A DNA stretch of 64,000 bases from UBA4416 sp048498515 (GTDB lineage: Bacteria; Bacteroidota; Bacteroidia; B-17B0; Aurantibacillaceae): assembly GCA_048498515.1 (NCBI GenBank), contig JBEHXV010000003.1:135476-199475 (forward strand), given 5' to 3'. Of this stretch, positions 32,839-41,990 are shown in pieces (the first letter of the stretch is position 1; each line of letters starts with the position of its first letter). The notes under the pieces were generated by a model that searched no databases, was not told the origin of the DNA, and saw nothing but the letters and a program-made list of their open reading frames with translations. The position numbers and the translations under genes are program-made.

Positions 32839-33921
32839 TTATTTTTTTAAAAACGGGATCTTGCACACTTTTGCTTTAATGGCTTTATCGCGGATCATGA
32901 TAAAAATCTCCGTATCGGCCTTTGCAAAATCCTTATTCACGTAACCCATACCAATGGCTTTGTTCAACGTTGGCGACTGGGTTCCGGAAGTTACCTTGCC
33001 AATGATGTTCCCATTGGCATCAGCAACCTGGTAATCATGGCGGGGAATACCACGGTCAATCATTTCAAAGCCCACCAGTTTCCTTGTCACACCATCGGTT
33101 TTTTGTTTTTCAATCGCAGTCCTGTTTGTAAAGTCTTTGGTGAATTTGGTGATCCAACCCAAACCTGCTTCAATAGGAGAAGTTGTATCATCGATATCGT
33201 TTCCGTACAAGCAGAAACCCATTTCAAGGCGCAAAGTATCGCGTGCGCCCAAGCCAATTGGTTTAATCCCAAATTCTTTACCGGCTTCAAAAATGGCATC
33301 CCATATTTTTTCGGCATCTTCGTTCTTAAAATAAATTTCAAATCCTCCGGCACCGGTATAACCTGTGTTTGAGATCACCACATTATCAATACCGTTAAAT
33401 TTTCCTTTGGCAAAAGCATAGTAAGGAATATCTGCCAATTTCACATCGGTCAGTTTCTGCAACACATCAATGGCTTTTGGTCCCTGGATAGCCAGTAGAG
33501 AAGTCTCTTCAGAAATGTTCTTCATGTCAACACCAAAGGTATTGTGTTTGGAGATCCAGTTCCAGTCTTTTTCAATATTGGAAGCGTTTACTACCAGTAA
33601 ATATGTTTTTTCATCAATGCGGTACACGATCAAATCGTCCACAATACCGCCATCGTTATTAGGTAAACAAGAGTATTGTGCTTTTCCGTCGGTTAACACC
33701 GCGGCATCATTGCTTGTTACTTTCTGGATCAGGTCGAGGGCTTTATCGCCTTTTAAGATAAACTCTCCCATGTGGCTCACATCAAATACACCAACGGCGT
33801 TGCGCACGGTATTATGCTCTTCGTTTAATCCGCTGTAGGAAACAGGCATGTTATAACCTGCAAAGGGAACCATTTTAGCTCCTAAAGAAATATGCTTTTG
33901 GGTAAGCGCTGTGTCTTTCAT
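32839..33921 (-). CDS. gcvT: Glycine cleavage system T protein (aminomethyltransferase)
   Basis: A 360-residue GcvT. Signatures include GAKMVPFAGYNMPVSY near 14-29, VGVFDVSHMGEF (43-54), the tetrahydrofolate-site region AQYSCLPNNDGGIVDD (81-96), GYTGAGGFEIY, and RDTLRLEMGFCLYGND. Within the glycine cleavage complex it releases ammonia from the aminomethyl-lipoyl H protein and forms 5,10-methylenetetrahydrofolate. The P and H protein genes are not in the window. ATG start; 42 bases after the GT4 gene, with a weak TAAATTTA box there, so it may have its own promoter. Length normal. Confidence 0.96.
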   Translation of the reverse strand: MKDTALTQKHISLGAKMVPFAGYNMPVSYSGLNEEHNTVRNAVGVFDVSHMGEFILKGDKALDLIQKVTSNDAAVLTDGKAQYSCLPNNDGGIVDDLIVYRIDEKTYLLVVNASNIEKDWNWISKHNTFGVDMKNISEETSLLAIQGPKAIDVLQKLTDVKLADIPYYAFAKGKFNGIDNVVISNTGYTGAGGFEIYFKNEDAEKIWDAIFEAGKEFGIKPIGLGARDTLRLEMGFCLYGNDIDDTTSPIEAGLGWITKFTKDFTNRTAIEKQKTDGVTRKLVGFEMIDRGIPRHDYQVADANGNIIGKVTSGTQSPTLNKAIGMGYVNKDFAKADTEIFIMIRDKAIKAKVCKIPFLKK

Positions 33922-33963
33922 ATAAAGTGTTAGTTTTAGTAGTGGTTAGAGATGTTAAATTTA

Positions 33964-35046
33964 CTATTTTATCAGGGAATTCAAAACCTCCAGGTAACGT
34001 TCTTTGTTTGCCGCAACCGAGTAGTTTTCAACTACCGTTTTCCGGCCGGCAGTACCTAATTGCTCCCGAAGTTCTTTACTTTCAATCAATTGAGACAGAT
34101 AGTTGATCCAGTCTTCGTGCGAAGCAGCTAAAAACCCATTTTTGCCCTGTTCAATAATCTCAGGATTTACGCCAACGTTACTCATGACGGTGGCAACGCC
34201 ACAAGCCATGTACGACAAACCTTTGAGTCCGCATTTGCCCTTTACCCATTCATCGTTTGGCAAAGGCATAATGCCAATGTCAAAATGGTTTAAATTCTCT
34301 ACTTCTGTTTTAGAAGTCCAGTTCTTGCTGATGATTGTGAGTTCGGGATGCGAATAGTTACCCTGGCCAATGACATGAATTTCCAGCTTGCCGGGATACT
34401 TAGTCTGTAATTCTTTTAGCACCGGAACAGCCATCTCAAAATGCTTTATGGTACTGATGCTGCCGCTCCAGCCAATCACCACCTTATCTGTTTTTCCTGA
34501 CAAGCCAGAAATCGGCTTATGAAACTCCGTATCAATAGTGGTTGGAATAATGACTGTATTGGCATTAAACTGTTTGGCGTAATTTGCCAGGAATGAATTT
34601 CCGGCAATAACCTTATGCGCATGTTGAATGTTGAGCTTTGTTTTATCGGGGTTCTTTAAAAATTCGAATTTTTTATTTTCGGGCGATGTATCCAACAACC
34701 AAATACTGTCATCAAAATCGAACACCACTTTGCTGCGCTTGTAAAACTGTTTTTCGAAATACGATGAGCCCAGTAATAAAGCTTCGCGTTGAATGAACAC
34801 TATGTCAAAATTCTTCGCACGGCGCAGGTTTTTAAAGCGGATACTCAGAGACCTCAGCATTATCAGGGCCTTTTTAAAATAATTGCCCGGGTTATAAAAA
34901 ATGGCATCGTCTTTTTCGGTAATGATCTCCGACAGTTCCCAATCGAAACCATTGGCTTTAAAAAAATCAAGGTATTGTTCAAAACGGTACCTCTGGCTGG
35001 GAGAGCGGTTTAAACGATGGTCAGCGATAATCAGAATCTTTGGCAT
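33964..35046 (-). CDS. GT4-family glycosyltransferase
   Basis: A 360-residue GT-B glycosyltransferase: an N-terminal domain starting ILIIADHRLNRSPSQRYRFEQYL, the interdomain IGWSGSISTIKHFEM (about 195-209), and the C-terminal donor-site region KCGLKGLSYMACGVATVMSNVGVNPEII, where the usual E-x7-E motif is poorly kept. Acceptor and donor are unknown. It starts three bases after the stop of a 50-residue miniprotein, which is itself coupled to the GH18 gene, so the three form one transcript. There are no other glycan synthesis genes around, which suggests a protein- or lipid-glycosylation role (inference). Confidence 0.87.
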   Translation of the reverse strand: MPKILIIADHRLNRSPSQRYRFEQYLDFFKANGFDWELSEIITEKDDAIFYNPGNYFKKALIMLRSLSIRFKNLRRAKNFDIVFIQREALLLGSSYFEKQFYKRSKVVFDFDDSIWLLDTSPENKKFEFLKNPDKTKLNIQHAHKVIAGNSFLANYAKQFNANTVIIPTTIDTEFHKPISGLSGKTDKVVIGWSGSISTIKHFEMAVPVLKELQTKYPGKLEIHVIGQGNYSHPELTIISKNWTSKTEVENLNHFDIGIMPLPNDEWVKGKCGLKGLSYMACGVATVMSNVGVNPEIIEQGKNGFLAASHEDWINYLSQLIESKELREQLGTAGRKTVVENYSVAANKERYLEVLNSLIK

Positions 35047-35049
35047 AAA

Positions 35050-35202
35050 TTATTTTTTCTTTCTTAACGCAACATACACTCTTATTCCAAAATATAATAA
35101 GATCCCTAATCCTATTGGCGTAAACCAGGCAGGCACACCGGCAGTGCTATCGTGTGGTACAGCACCATAACTTTTGCTTAGAACAAACTGGAGTAAAAAC
35201 AT
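35050..35202 (-). CDS. 50-residue single-span membrane miniprotein
   Basis: An unlisted short reading frame. Its ATG overlaps the TAA of the GH18 gene (TAATG) and its TAA is followed after three bases by the GT4 ATG, so it fills the whole gap between two real genes. The protein begins MFLLQFVLSKSYGAVPHDST, has a hydrophobic segment PIGLGILLYFGIRVYVAL near the C-terminus, and ends in RKKK. The hydrophobic stretch followed by a basic end looks like a sorting tail or a simple anchor. I do not recognise a family. The tight packing and the sensible topology make it a likely gene. Confidence 0.6.
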   Translation of the reverse strand: MFLLQFVLSKSYGAVPHDSTAGVPAWFTPIGLGILLYFGIRVYVALRKKK

Positions 35203-38201
35203 TATTCTACAATCAGTTTTTTAGTCACCTCTTTACCAACTGCTCCTATTTTAATGAAATAAACGCCTTTGCTTAATTGCAGCTGTTGTGTATTTATTTC
35301 CAGCGTATTTATTCCCGGGTTCACTGAAAGCTCTTTTTGTTCAACCAGTTTTCCCTGTGCGTCATATAGCTTATACTCCAGTACTTCGTTTGCTGAACTA
35401 ATTAGGCTTACAGTTGCCTTATCGGTTGCCGGATTCGGAAAAACAGACAATTCATTTAAAGCACTGTGTTCATTTATTCCGGTTGACATTAAATACAGAA
35501 CGCCATCGCTCACAATGCTATCACTCACCAACCCGGCACTGTTCTCTGCTTTCATCATCATATAATACTTCTGATTATTAACTAAGGTTAAGTTCTCGGT
35601 TGCAGAAAGATTTGAGGCATTGGATGTCCAGGCTACCACATCCTGCAAACCGGCAGCAGTGCCAATGGCGTAGTAGTAATGTGTCACGCCCGAGTTCGTA
35701 TCTGTTGCATAAGTATAATTCAAATCGAGCTGTGTTCCAATATATGTTGTATCAATATCGTTGGCTGTTCCATCCATGATAGCAGAAGCCGACACAAGCG
35801 GTTTTGTCCAGTCAATATCAATGTTTTGGGTGTTTATGGCTGAAAGGTTGTCCGCATTATCTTTTGTGATGCTGCTTATTTTACCTCCATAAATATTTGG
35901 CGAAGGGTTTTCGTTGCGCAAATCGTTTGTATTGGCCGCTCCAACAGCAATGGAAGTGCTTGCCGCCCGTGAACGGAAAATTTTAAAATCATCGATCTTA
36001 AACGTACTGTTGCCTGTACGGAAAGAAACAGCCGTTCCATTGGCATGAGGCGAGGTATCGGTCCATGAGGTAATGTACGCGTTATTGATCCAGAGTTTTA
36101 TTTCGCCGCTAATGCGGTCGTAGGTAATCTTGTAGTCATAGGTGGTGCCTGCATTAATAGTACAGCTTACCGAGAATGTAGGCAGACCAATGGTATTGTT
36201 CACCGATTTGTAAAACTCTACCGAGCTTTGATCGGGCCTGAACCAGATCATGTAACTGTTTCCGCGTTGGGTTTGCGTTGGATCATCGCAGGCTATGTAA
36301 ATACCAGCCCTGCGGTTACTGTTGGCACCTGTAATGGTTCCTTTAAAATTATACAGGTAACGGTTCGACAGGTTTTGTAAAACCGTAGCATACATATTGG
36401 TATTGGCGCTGGTTTCATCGCTTTGCACCAAAGCTCCGGCAGTAATGCTCCAGGTTCCCCCTGCAGTGGTCCATTCGGGATGAATGGCCATGTCAAAATC
36501 GTCGTTAAAGAATCCACGGTTCCCGTTTGCCCTCCACTCTATGCCGTTATAATAACTTGGCTGGTAAAAGCTTTTTTCAATGCCTGTTCCGCCACTGTTA
36601 TCCGTATCCGTATAATTCGACACAAAGTCCTGGGTGATCCAGCCGGCCGGTATTGTAATTTGCGTGGTTGGACTGGTGTTGTCCTGGATGCAATTCCAGA
36701 TGGCTTTAAAACCCGATTTGGTAGTAGCATTATCCGATTTGAATTTTACGGTAATAGCAGGTCCGGTAGAATTAATAATTCCCGGTATCACCGTTCCGCT
36801 AAAGGCACCCAGTACCGGTGCCGAAGTATTAAAACCATCATAGAGATAGAGTGAATCCCAGCCCGTTTCCAAATCCATCTGGCTAAAGGTTAAACGCACT
36901 TTACTGGTTCCGGTTGGTGCAATGGTATACACATACGATTCGTTATCGTAATAATTTCTCGACGGGCCTCCCATATCATAAATACTATCGGTGCAGGCTA
37001 CAGTAGCACAGCTCGAGAATTTATTTTTGATGAGTTGCCACAAATCCTGGTAGCCGTCATCGTAACCCAATGCCCAGATCCCAATGCCACCGAGGCCCCG
37101 CTGGTTCACCATGTCAAATTTTCTTCCATAACTATAGCTGTCGTCAATCCAGCACTGGCGTGTAGCTCCACCGGTAACATAAGAGTAATAAGGGTTAAAA
37201 CTATTGCTTTCCCAATGCTTGTTGGCAGTCGAATAGGTAGTTGCATTATTACGCACATAGTTATAGGTGCGTGAAGAAGTGAAACCTCCTGTTGTACTTG
37301 ATGGCGCTGTGGCGCCGGCTGTTTCCCACTCACGGCCATACCATGGCAGGCCCAGCAAAAGTTTATCGGCGCTTGCGCCTTGTTTTAAGTAATAGGTAAC
37401 AGACTTTGACAGGGTATAATTATAGCTTGTCTGAAAATTATACAAAGGCGCTTCGGGCCCCGCTGTTCCTGAACCAGAGTAATAGTAATCATATCCCATG
37501 ATGATGAAATTATCCACCACAGCATTCAGGGCCGGCATGTCAAACGAAGTGCTCCAGTCAACCGCGTACAGCGCCATGGTGACTTTGTAATTGGCATTGG
37601 CGGCATGAACCTGGTTGCATAAGTTCACCATAAAGTTTTTAAAAGGCGTTTTATCGCTGGCACCCATGCCTTCAAAATCAATGTTAATGCCGTTACCACC
37701 TCTTGAATTTAAAAGGTTAATGGCATTGGTAATAAAAGTTTGCTGAGCTGTAGAGCTGGCCCAAAAGCTGGAGTGGCTTGAAAAAAGGGTTGCACAAAAA
37801 TGCACATTAACACTATGGCTCAGAGCGGCTGTTACCGCCGCACTTGTTGACCAGGCAAAGGAACTGTTGGTATTATTACCTGTAGTTGGGCTCACCGAGT
37901 AGTCGAAATAACAAAAATCGCTCAACATGCTCCAATCGTAATTGGTATATACCGAACCAACCCAGTAGGGATGCCAGCCATATACCTTTTTGGTAAGCGT
38001 GCAGGGAAGAGAAGCGGTTTTTGCCTGAGCTGCATTTGATTGATATGCAATTCCATTTTCAACAAAATTCAGGCTATCCCACTGGGTATCTTTGGTAAAG
38101 GAAAAATGGCGGTAATGCTCGCTTTGTTCCCTAACGGTAGAATTTTGCTGGGACAGAACAGAAAAAGGTAAAATGAGGAAAAAAAGTAGTTTTTTGACCA
38201 T
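35202..38201 (-). CDS. Secreted multidomain GH18 glycosidase with T9SS sorting domain
   Basis: A 999-residue protein. Signal peptide 1-17; GH18 domain about 70-390, with the motif NGINIDFEG: D175 and the acid/base E177 are kept, while the first two aspartates of DxxDxDxE are Asn170 and Asn173. A CUB-like domain covers about 400-505 (from CTDSIYDMGGPSRNYYDN). A laminin-G/concanavalin-like segment follows at about 560-735, then a further beta-rich region and a T9SS type A sorting domain from about 920 (SVFPNPATDKATV to the terminal KLIVE). Expected to be exported across the outer membrane and attached to or released from the surface, cleaving chitin-like or peptidoglycan-type glycans. ATG start. 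First gene of an operon with the miniprotein and GT4. Confidence 0.92.
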   Translation of the reverse strand: MVKKLLFFLILPFSVLSQQNSTVREQSEHYRHFSFTKDTQWDSLNFVENGIAYQSNAAQAKTASLPCTLTKKVYGWHPYWVGSVYTNYDWSMLSDFCYFDYSVSPTTGNNTNSSFAWSTSAAVTAALSHSVNVHFCATLFSSHSSFWASSTAQQTFITNAINLLNSRGGNGINIDFEGMGASDKTPFKNFMVNLCNQVHAANANYKVTMALYAVDWSTSFDMPALNAVVDNFIIMGYDYYYSGSGTAGPEAPLYNFQTSYNYTLSKSVTYYLKQGASADKLLLGLPWYGREWETAGATAPSSTTGGFTSSRTYNYVRNNATTYSTANKHWESNSFNPYYSYVTGGATRQCWIDDSYSYGRKFDMVNQRGLGGIGIWALGYDDGYQDLWQLIKNKFSSCATVACTDSIYDMGGPSRNYYDNESYVYTIAPTGTSKVRLTFSQMDLETGWDSLYLYDGFNTSAPVLGAFSGTVIPGIINSTGPAITVKFKSDNATTKSGFKAIWNCIQDNTSPTTQITIPAGWITQDFVSNYTDTDNSGGTGIEKSFYQPSYYNGIEWRANGNRGFFNDDFDMAIHPEWTTAGGTWSITAGALVQSDETSANTNMYATVLQNLSNRYLYNFKGTITGANSNRRAGIYIACDDPTQTQRGNSYMIWFRPDQSSVEFYKSVNNTIGLPTFSVSCTINAGTTYDYKITYDRISGEIKLWINNAYITSWTDTSPHANGTAVSFRTGNSTFKIDDFKIFRSRAASTSIAVGAANTNDLRNENPSPNIYGGKISSITKDNADNLSAINTQNIDIDWTKPLVSASAIMDGTANDIDTTYIGTQLDLNYTYATDTNSGVTHYYYAIGTAAGLQDVVAWTSNASNLSATENLTLVNNQKYYMMMKAENSAGLVSDSIVSDGVLYLMSTGINEHSALNELSVFPNPATDKATVSLISSANEVLEYKLYDAQGKLVEQKELSVNPGINTLEINTQQLQLSKGVYFIKIGAVGKEVTKKLIVE

Positions 38202-38230
38202 AAGGACTCAATTTGAAGAGTAAATATAAC

Positions 38231-38260
38231 AAAAAAGCCATCACGATTATCGTGACAGCT
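38231..38260 (-). terminator. Intrinsic terminator after rpmH
   Basis: On the minus strand AGCTGTCACGAT and ATCGTGATGGCT pair through a short loop (two weak positions), followed by six T residues. It lies 37 bases beyond the rpmH stop. Confidence 0.7.
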
Positions 38261-38296
38261 TTGTTAAAAAGGCTCTAAATTGCTTTAGAAAATGGA

Positions 38297-38452
38297 TTAT
38301 TTATGCGTTTTTTCGCTTGAAACAGTCAGTTTTTTACGACCTCTTGCTCTGCGGGCAGCTAAAACTCTACGGCCATTTGGAGATGCCATACGCTCACGGA
38401 AACCGTGTTTATTTCTTCTTTTACGTTGCGATGGTTGAAAGGTACGTTTCAT
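38297..38452 (-). CDS. rpmH: Ribosomal protein bL34
   Basis: A 51-residue protein too short for a length-filtered list. It starts MKRTFQPSQRKRRNKHGF and continues with RMASPNGRRVLAARRARGRKKL, the complete bL34 sequence pattern, then a short SSEKTHK tail. It is a large-subunit ribosomal protein. In many bacteria rpmH sits beside dnaA or rnpA; here neither is present, which is usual in Bacteroidota. It has the best promoter in the window (TTTG, 19 bases, TATCTTTG) about 45 bases upstream and its own terminator, so it is transcribed alone. ATG start. Confidence 0.98.
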   Translation of the reverse strand: MKRTFQPSQRKRRNKHGFRERMASPNGRRVLAARRARGRKKLTVSSEKTHK

Positions 38453-38496
38453 GGTATTAAATATTTGTTGTTAATAGTATTTTTAAAATTGGACTG

Positions 38497-38527
38497 CAAA
38501 GATAATGGATTTTTATAAAGCCACAAA
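38497..38527 (-). promoter_or_regulatory. Consensus promoter of rpmH
   Basis: On the minus strand TTTG (complement of 38524-38527), a 19-base spacer and TATCTTTG (complement of 38497-38504) match the Bacteroidota consensus in full. The predicted leader to the ATG is about 40 bases. Confidence 0.8.
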
Positions 38528-38562
38528 TATTTTCTCAAAATTAAGCTAAAATTTCCTCTTTT

Positions 38563-38596
38563 TTTGATTTTGGGCCCTATTAAAACAGTACATTTG
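38563..38596 (+). promoter_or_regulatory. Promoter of the ABC exporter gene
   Basis: TACATTTG (38589-38596) is an exact -7 box 19 bases before the ATG at 38616; a TTTG at 38563-38566 lies 22 bases upstream of it. It is divergent from the rpmH promoter. Confidence 0.6.
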
Positions 38597-38615
38597 CGTA
38601 CAAATTTTCAGCAAA

Positions 38616-40445
38616 ATGGCAAAAGCTACTAATGTTAAACACAAAGCCAAAGACGATATCCCCAAAGCAAAATTTTCACAGGAAAACTTCAAAAAATCCA
38701 TCGGTTTGTTCAAATATCTTGGCGATCACCGCTGGATGTTTGTGGCCGGCATGGTCTTTTTGCTTTTAAGCGGGGGCGTTGGGCTGGTTTTTCCCATGTT
38801 TTCGGGCAAAATGTTCGGTGTATTTGGCGATGTGAGCTCTTCGCCCGAAGAACTGATGGAAAAGCTGCAAAGAATAGGGCTTATTTTACTTGCTATCCTG
38901 GTTTCACAGGGTGTTTTTTCGTTTTGCCGTATTTATTTCTTCACACGTGCAACCGAGGATATTCTCCTGGGCGTAAGAAAGGATACTTACTCAAAGCTGG
39001 TACAAATGCCCATGAGCTTTTACTCAAAAAACCAGGTAGCTGAGCTGAGCAGCCGCGTGGCAACCGATATTGGCGTGATATCCGACGCGTTTACTGTTAA
39101 CATTGCCGAAGTGATCCGTCAATCCATTGTAGGCTTAGGTGGCTTGGGTATTATTTTATGTACCACTCCCTGGGAAATTGCCAAATGGTTCCTCATTATT
39201 ATTCCGCCCATTTCTGTCATCACCATTTTTTATGCCCGCCGAATCCGTAAGTTTTCCAAGCAAATGCAGGATAAGATCTCTGAATCCAACATTATTGTAG
39301 GAGAATCGTTAATGGGTATTAACAGCATAAAAGCCTATACCAACGAAAATTTTGAAATAAACAGGTATGTTTCAAAAATAAGCGAAGTAAAACTATTTGG
39401 CCTTAAATACGGGGTGCTCCGTGGCGCTTTTTTCACATTTATCATCTCCTTTTTATTTGGCGCTATCTTTTTTATCCTGTATAAAATGATCCAGTTAAAA
39501 ATTGATGGTACTATTTCAGCCGAACAGTTTGGGACCTTTATGATGCTTTCTTTATTCGTTGCCACATCGCTTGGCGGTTTGCCCGAACAAATCGCGTCTG
39601 TACAAAGAGCGCTTGGCGCCACCGACAGGATCTTCGAGTTCATAAATGGTGACATAGAGTCACTCAATCTTAACTATCAACAGGCTGTAAATAAAACCCG
39701 CCTTAAAGGAGATATTGAATTTAAAAATGTTGAATTTACCTACCCTACCCGTCTTGATTATAAAGTGTTGCACAACGTCTCTTTTCATGCCAAACCTGGC
39801 GAAACCGTAGCCCTGGTAGGAAGCAGCGGTAGTGGAAAATCAACACTGGCAGCTTTGGCATTGCGTTTTTACGAACCCAATGAAGGGGAATACATTATTG
39901 ACGGAAAAAGGTCGACTGATTATGAGTTAACCGAATTACGCGATCAAATGGCCATTGTACCACAGGATGTACTATTATTTGGTGGTACCATTCGCGAAAA
40001 TATTTTATACGGCCGACCAAATGCCACTGAGGAAGAAATTATTGACGCAGCCAAACAAGCCAATGCGTATGATTTTATCATGAGCTTCCCCGATCAGTTC
40101 GATACACTGGTTGGCGACAGAGGCATCCAGCTCTCGGGTGGGCAGCGCCAGCGCGTGGCCATTGCCAGGGCGGTACTCAAAAATCCCTCTATTTTAATAT
40201 TGGATGAAGCTACCAGTAGCCTCGACAGTGAAAGTGAGCGCCTGGTTCAGGACGCCCTGGACAAATTAATGGTTGGCCGAACCTCTATTGTGATCGCGCA
40301 CCGCTTATCTACTATCCGTAATGCCGATAAAATTGTGGTGTTGCAAAAAGGTGAAGTGGTGGAGATGGGTACTCACCAGGAACTCATGAATAACAACTCG
40401 GGCTTATACCAAAAGTTAAGCAAAATGCAGTATGAGTTGAGTTAA
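38616..40445 (+). CDS. ABC exporter with fused membrane and ATPase domains (MsbA-like)
   Basis: A 609-residue half-transporter: an N-terminal extension, six membrane spans (about 38-320), and an ATPase domain with Walker A VGSSGSGKST, Q-loop VPQDVLLFGG, signature LSGGQRQRVAIARA, Walker B ILILDEATSSLD and the switch histidine in IAHRLST. It works as a homodimer. The family covers lipid A flippases (MsbA), peptide and drug exporters; it resembles the TAP/MsbA group and the substrate cannot be told. It has its own promoter and no partner gene. ATG start. Length typical. Confidence 0.93.
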   Translation: MAKATNVKHKAKDDIPKAKFSQENFKKSIGLFKYLGDHRWMFVAGMVFLLLSGGVGLVFPMFSGKMFGVFGDVSSSPEELMEKLQRIGLILLAILVSQGVFSFCRIYFFTRATEDILLGVRKDTYSKLVQMPMSFYSKNQVAELSSRVATDIGVISDAFTVNIAEVIRQSIVGLGGLGIILCTTPWEIAKWFLIIIPPISVITIFYARRIRKFSKQMQDKISESNIIVGESLMGINSIKAYTNENFEINRYVSKISEVKLFGLKYGVLRGAFFTFIISFLFGAIFFILYKMIQLKIDGTISAEQFGTFMMLSLFVATSLGGLPEQIASVQRALGATDRIFEFINGDIESLNLNYQQAVNKTRLKGDIEFKNVEFTYPTRLDYKVLHNVSFHAKPGETVALVGSSGSGKSTLAALALRFYEPNEGEYIIDGKRSTDYELTELRDQMAIVPQDVLLFGGTIRENILYGRPNATEEEIIDAAKQANAYDFIMSFPDQFDTLVGDRGIQLSGGQRQRVAIARAVLKNPSILILDEATSSLDSESERLVQDALDKLMVGRTSIVIAHRLSTIRNADKIVVLQKGEVVEMGTHQELMNNNSGLYQKLSKMQYELS

Positions 40446-40495
40446 TAATGTGCTAAAAATTGCTTTAACGGTCATTTACAGTACAATATTATTGT

Positions 40496-40503
40496 TAGCT
40501 TTG
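40496..40503 (+). promoter_or_regulatory. -7 box of the 320-aa T9SS cargo gene
   Basis: TAGCTTTG is an exact match to TAnnTTTG, 16 bases before the ATG at 40520, giving a leader of about 10 bases. The -33 element is not clear. Confidence 0.5.
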
Positions 40504-40519
40504 GGGTAAATAATATTGT

Positions 40520-41482
40520 ATGAAAAAACATTTACTCATTTTATCGTTGTATTTAATTACCATCAGTTCTACTGCACAACAAACTCTTTTAAGGTCAGAG
40601 ATGTTGGCATTCGGTTCTATTTCAGTACAAAAAACAGTTGCCAATCTATCGGTTATAGACACCACTAGCCAGGGAGCGGGCAAAGTATGGAATTTTGCAG
40701 CCATTCAATACAGCTCAACAGCCCCCGATTTTTCCGTACATATTGTTAATCCATCATCTACCCCTTACGGAACAAGCTTTCCGGCATCAAACTATGCTTA
40801 TAAAGAAGTGAAGGGAGCCACAACAAATTACCGTTACTTTAATTTAACGAACTCATTAATGGAACGTGTTGGTTCTTATGTAAGCAGTGTAAACACTTAT
40901 TCGGACCCACAGGTTGAATATGTTTTCCCGATGGCGCTTGGTTCATCAAATTATGATTCATGGGCAAGCACAGCATCCTCATCAGGCGGAACTTATGACA
41001 TGAGAGCTGTTGGAACAGGAACACTCATTTTACCTTCAGGAACGTACAATGCCATAATGGTAAGAATAAATGTTGAAGAAAGTTTTCTTGCTTTTGACAC
41101 TTACATATGGTATAGTGCCGATAATGGCGTGCAGTTGTTAACTTATATTGCCGGTGATGGTGTGTTTGTTGCTTCCCAGGCATTGGTATTTCATTCTCTT
41201 ACAGTTGGAATCGAAGAAAACGATTTTATTTCAGAAATAAAATATGTTAACCCTGTTACCAATATGCTTTCTTTGAATTTTAAAACCTCGGAAAGCCATG
41301 TCATTAAGTATTCCATTATAAACGCTCTTGGACAAACTATAAAAACAGGTACTGCGGGCAGTTTTCAAAATGATGAACAAGCTATAAGTGTTGATATGAG
41401 CGAAGAAAACTCAGGGATCTATTTTATAAATCTATCTGATTCCAAGGGATCTTCTAAAACTATTAAGCTGATAAAAAGCTAA
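40520..41482 (+). CDS. Secreted protein with T9SS C-terminal sorting domain
   Basis: A 320-residue protein: signal peptide (1-19, ending STAQ), a beta-rich body of about 210 residues rich in Ser, Thr and Tyr with no recognised enzymatic motif, and a sorting domain from about 245 (IKYVNPVTNMLSLNF, then KYSIINALGQTIKTG and SGIYFINLSDSKGSSKTIKLIKS in parts). The sorting domain differs from the standard FPNP start (YVNPVTN) but the strand pattern and the Lys-rich end are right. Location: secreted or surface. Function unknown. It has its own -7 box with a very short leader. Confidence 0.82.
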   Translation: MKKHLLILSLYLITISSTAQQTLLRSEMLAFGSISVQKTVANLSVIDTTSQGAGKVWNFAAIQYSSTAPDFSVHIVNPSSTPYGTSFPASNYAYKEVKGATTNYRYFNLTNSLMERVGSYVSSVNTYSDPQVEYVFPMALGSSNYDSWASTASSSGGTYDMRAVGTGTLILPSGTYNAIMVRINVEESFLAFDTYIWYSADNGVQLLTYIAGDGVFVASQALVFHSLTVGIEENDFISEIKYVNPVTNMLSLNFKTSESHVIKYSIINALGQTIKTGTAGSFQNDEQAISVDMSEENSGIYFINLSDSKGSSKTIKLIKS

Positions 41483-41559
41483 TCATACGACATTACAGCA
41501 GTGCCAACACCAGATGGCAATAACAGGGTAATTCGAAAAGAGATTTATTTCACAGGTAA

Positions 41560-41976
41560 CTAAACCTTAAATAATTTCAACGAGGTGTTTTCCTTCTTCC
41601 GCATCAGTTCTGCATCGGCTTTTGATTTATCCTTGTAGCCACATAAATGCAGGATACCGTGGATCATGACCCGGTGCAGCTCTTCTTCAAAACTGACCTT
41701 AAATTTTTGGGCATTTTCCGCTATGCGGTCAATACTAATAAAAATGTCACTATTGATGGTCTTATCCTCCGTATAATCAAAGGTGATGATATCGGTAAGG
41801 GTATTATGGTTCAGGTGCCTGATGTTGATCTCAAGCAATTCGTCATCCGTACAAAAAATATAATTGATGGAACCGAGGCGGTGTTTTTCTTTTTCGGTAA
41901 TGATTTTGATCCACTGCTTAAGCTTTGTTTTATCTTTAAGCTTAAACGAAATGCTTTGGTTATTGAAAGAGATCAT
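41560..41976 (-). CDS. ybeY: Endoribonuclease YbeY, rRNA maturation
   Basis: A 138-residue YbeY: the TDIITFDY block (61-68), the IFISIDR block and the metal motif HGILHLCGYKD (106-116). Two ligand histidines, H106 and H110, are kept, but the third, normally His in GYDH, is Asp116; K115 replaces the preceding Asp. From memory Bacteroidota members often read GYKDK here, so this is probably a lineage variant, with Asp as ligand. YbeY is a single-strand endoribonuclease needed for 16S rRNA 3'-end processing and ribosome quality control. ATG start. It is the last gene of the DUF4175 operon. Confidence 0.93.
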   Translation of the reverse strand: MISFNNQSISFKLKDKTKLKQWIKIITEKEKHRLGSINYIFCTDDELLEINIRHLNHNTLTDIITFDYTEDKTINSDIFISIDRIAENAQKFKVSFEEELHRVMIHGILHLCGYKDKSKADAELMRKKENTSLKLFKV

Positions 41977-41990
41977 ATACTGTTTTAGCT

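Noticed and set aside
41483..41559. Hairpin TGCCA...TGGCA between two convergent genes as a terminator
   Set aside because: Only a five-bp stem and no T-run on either side.
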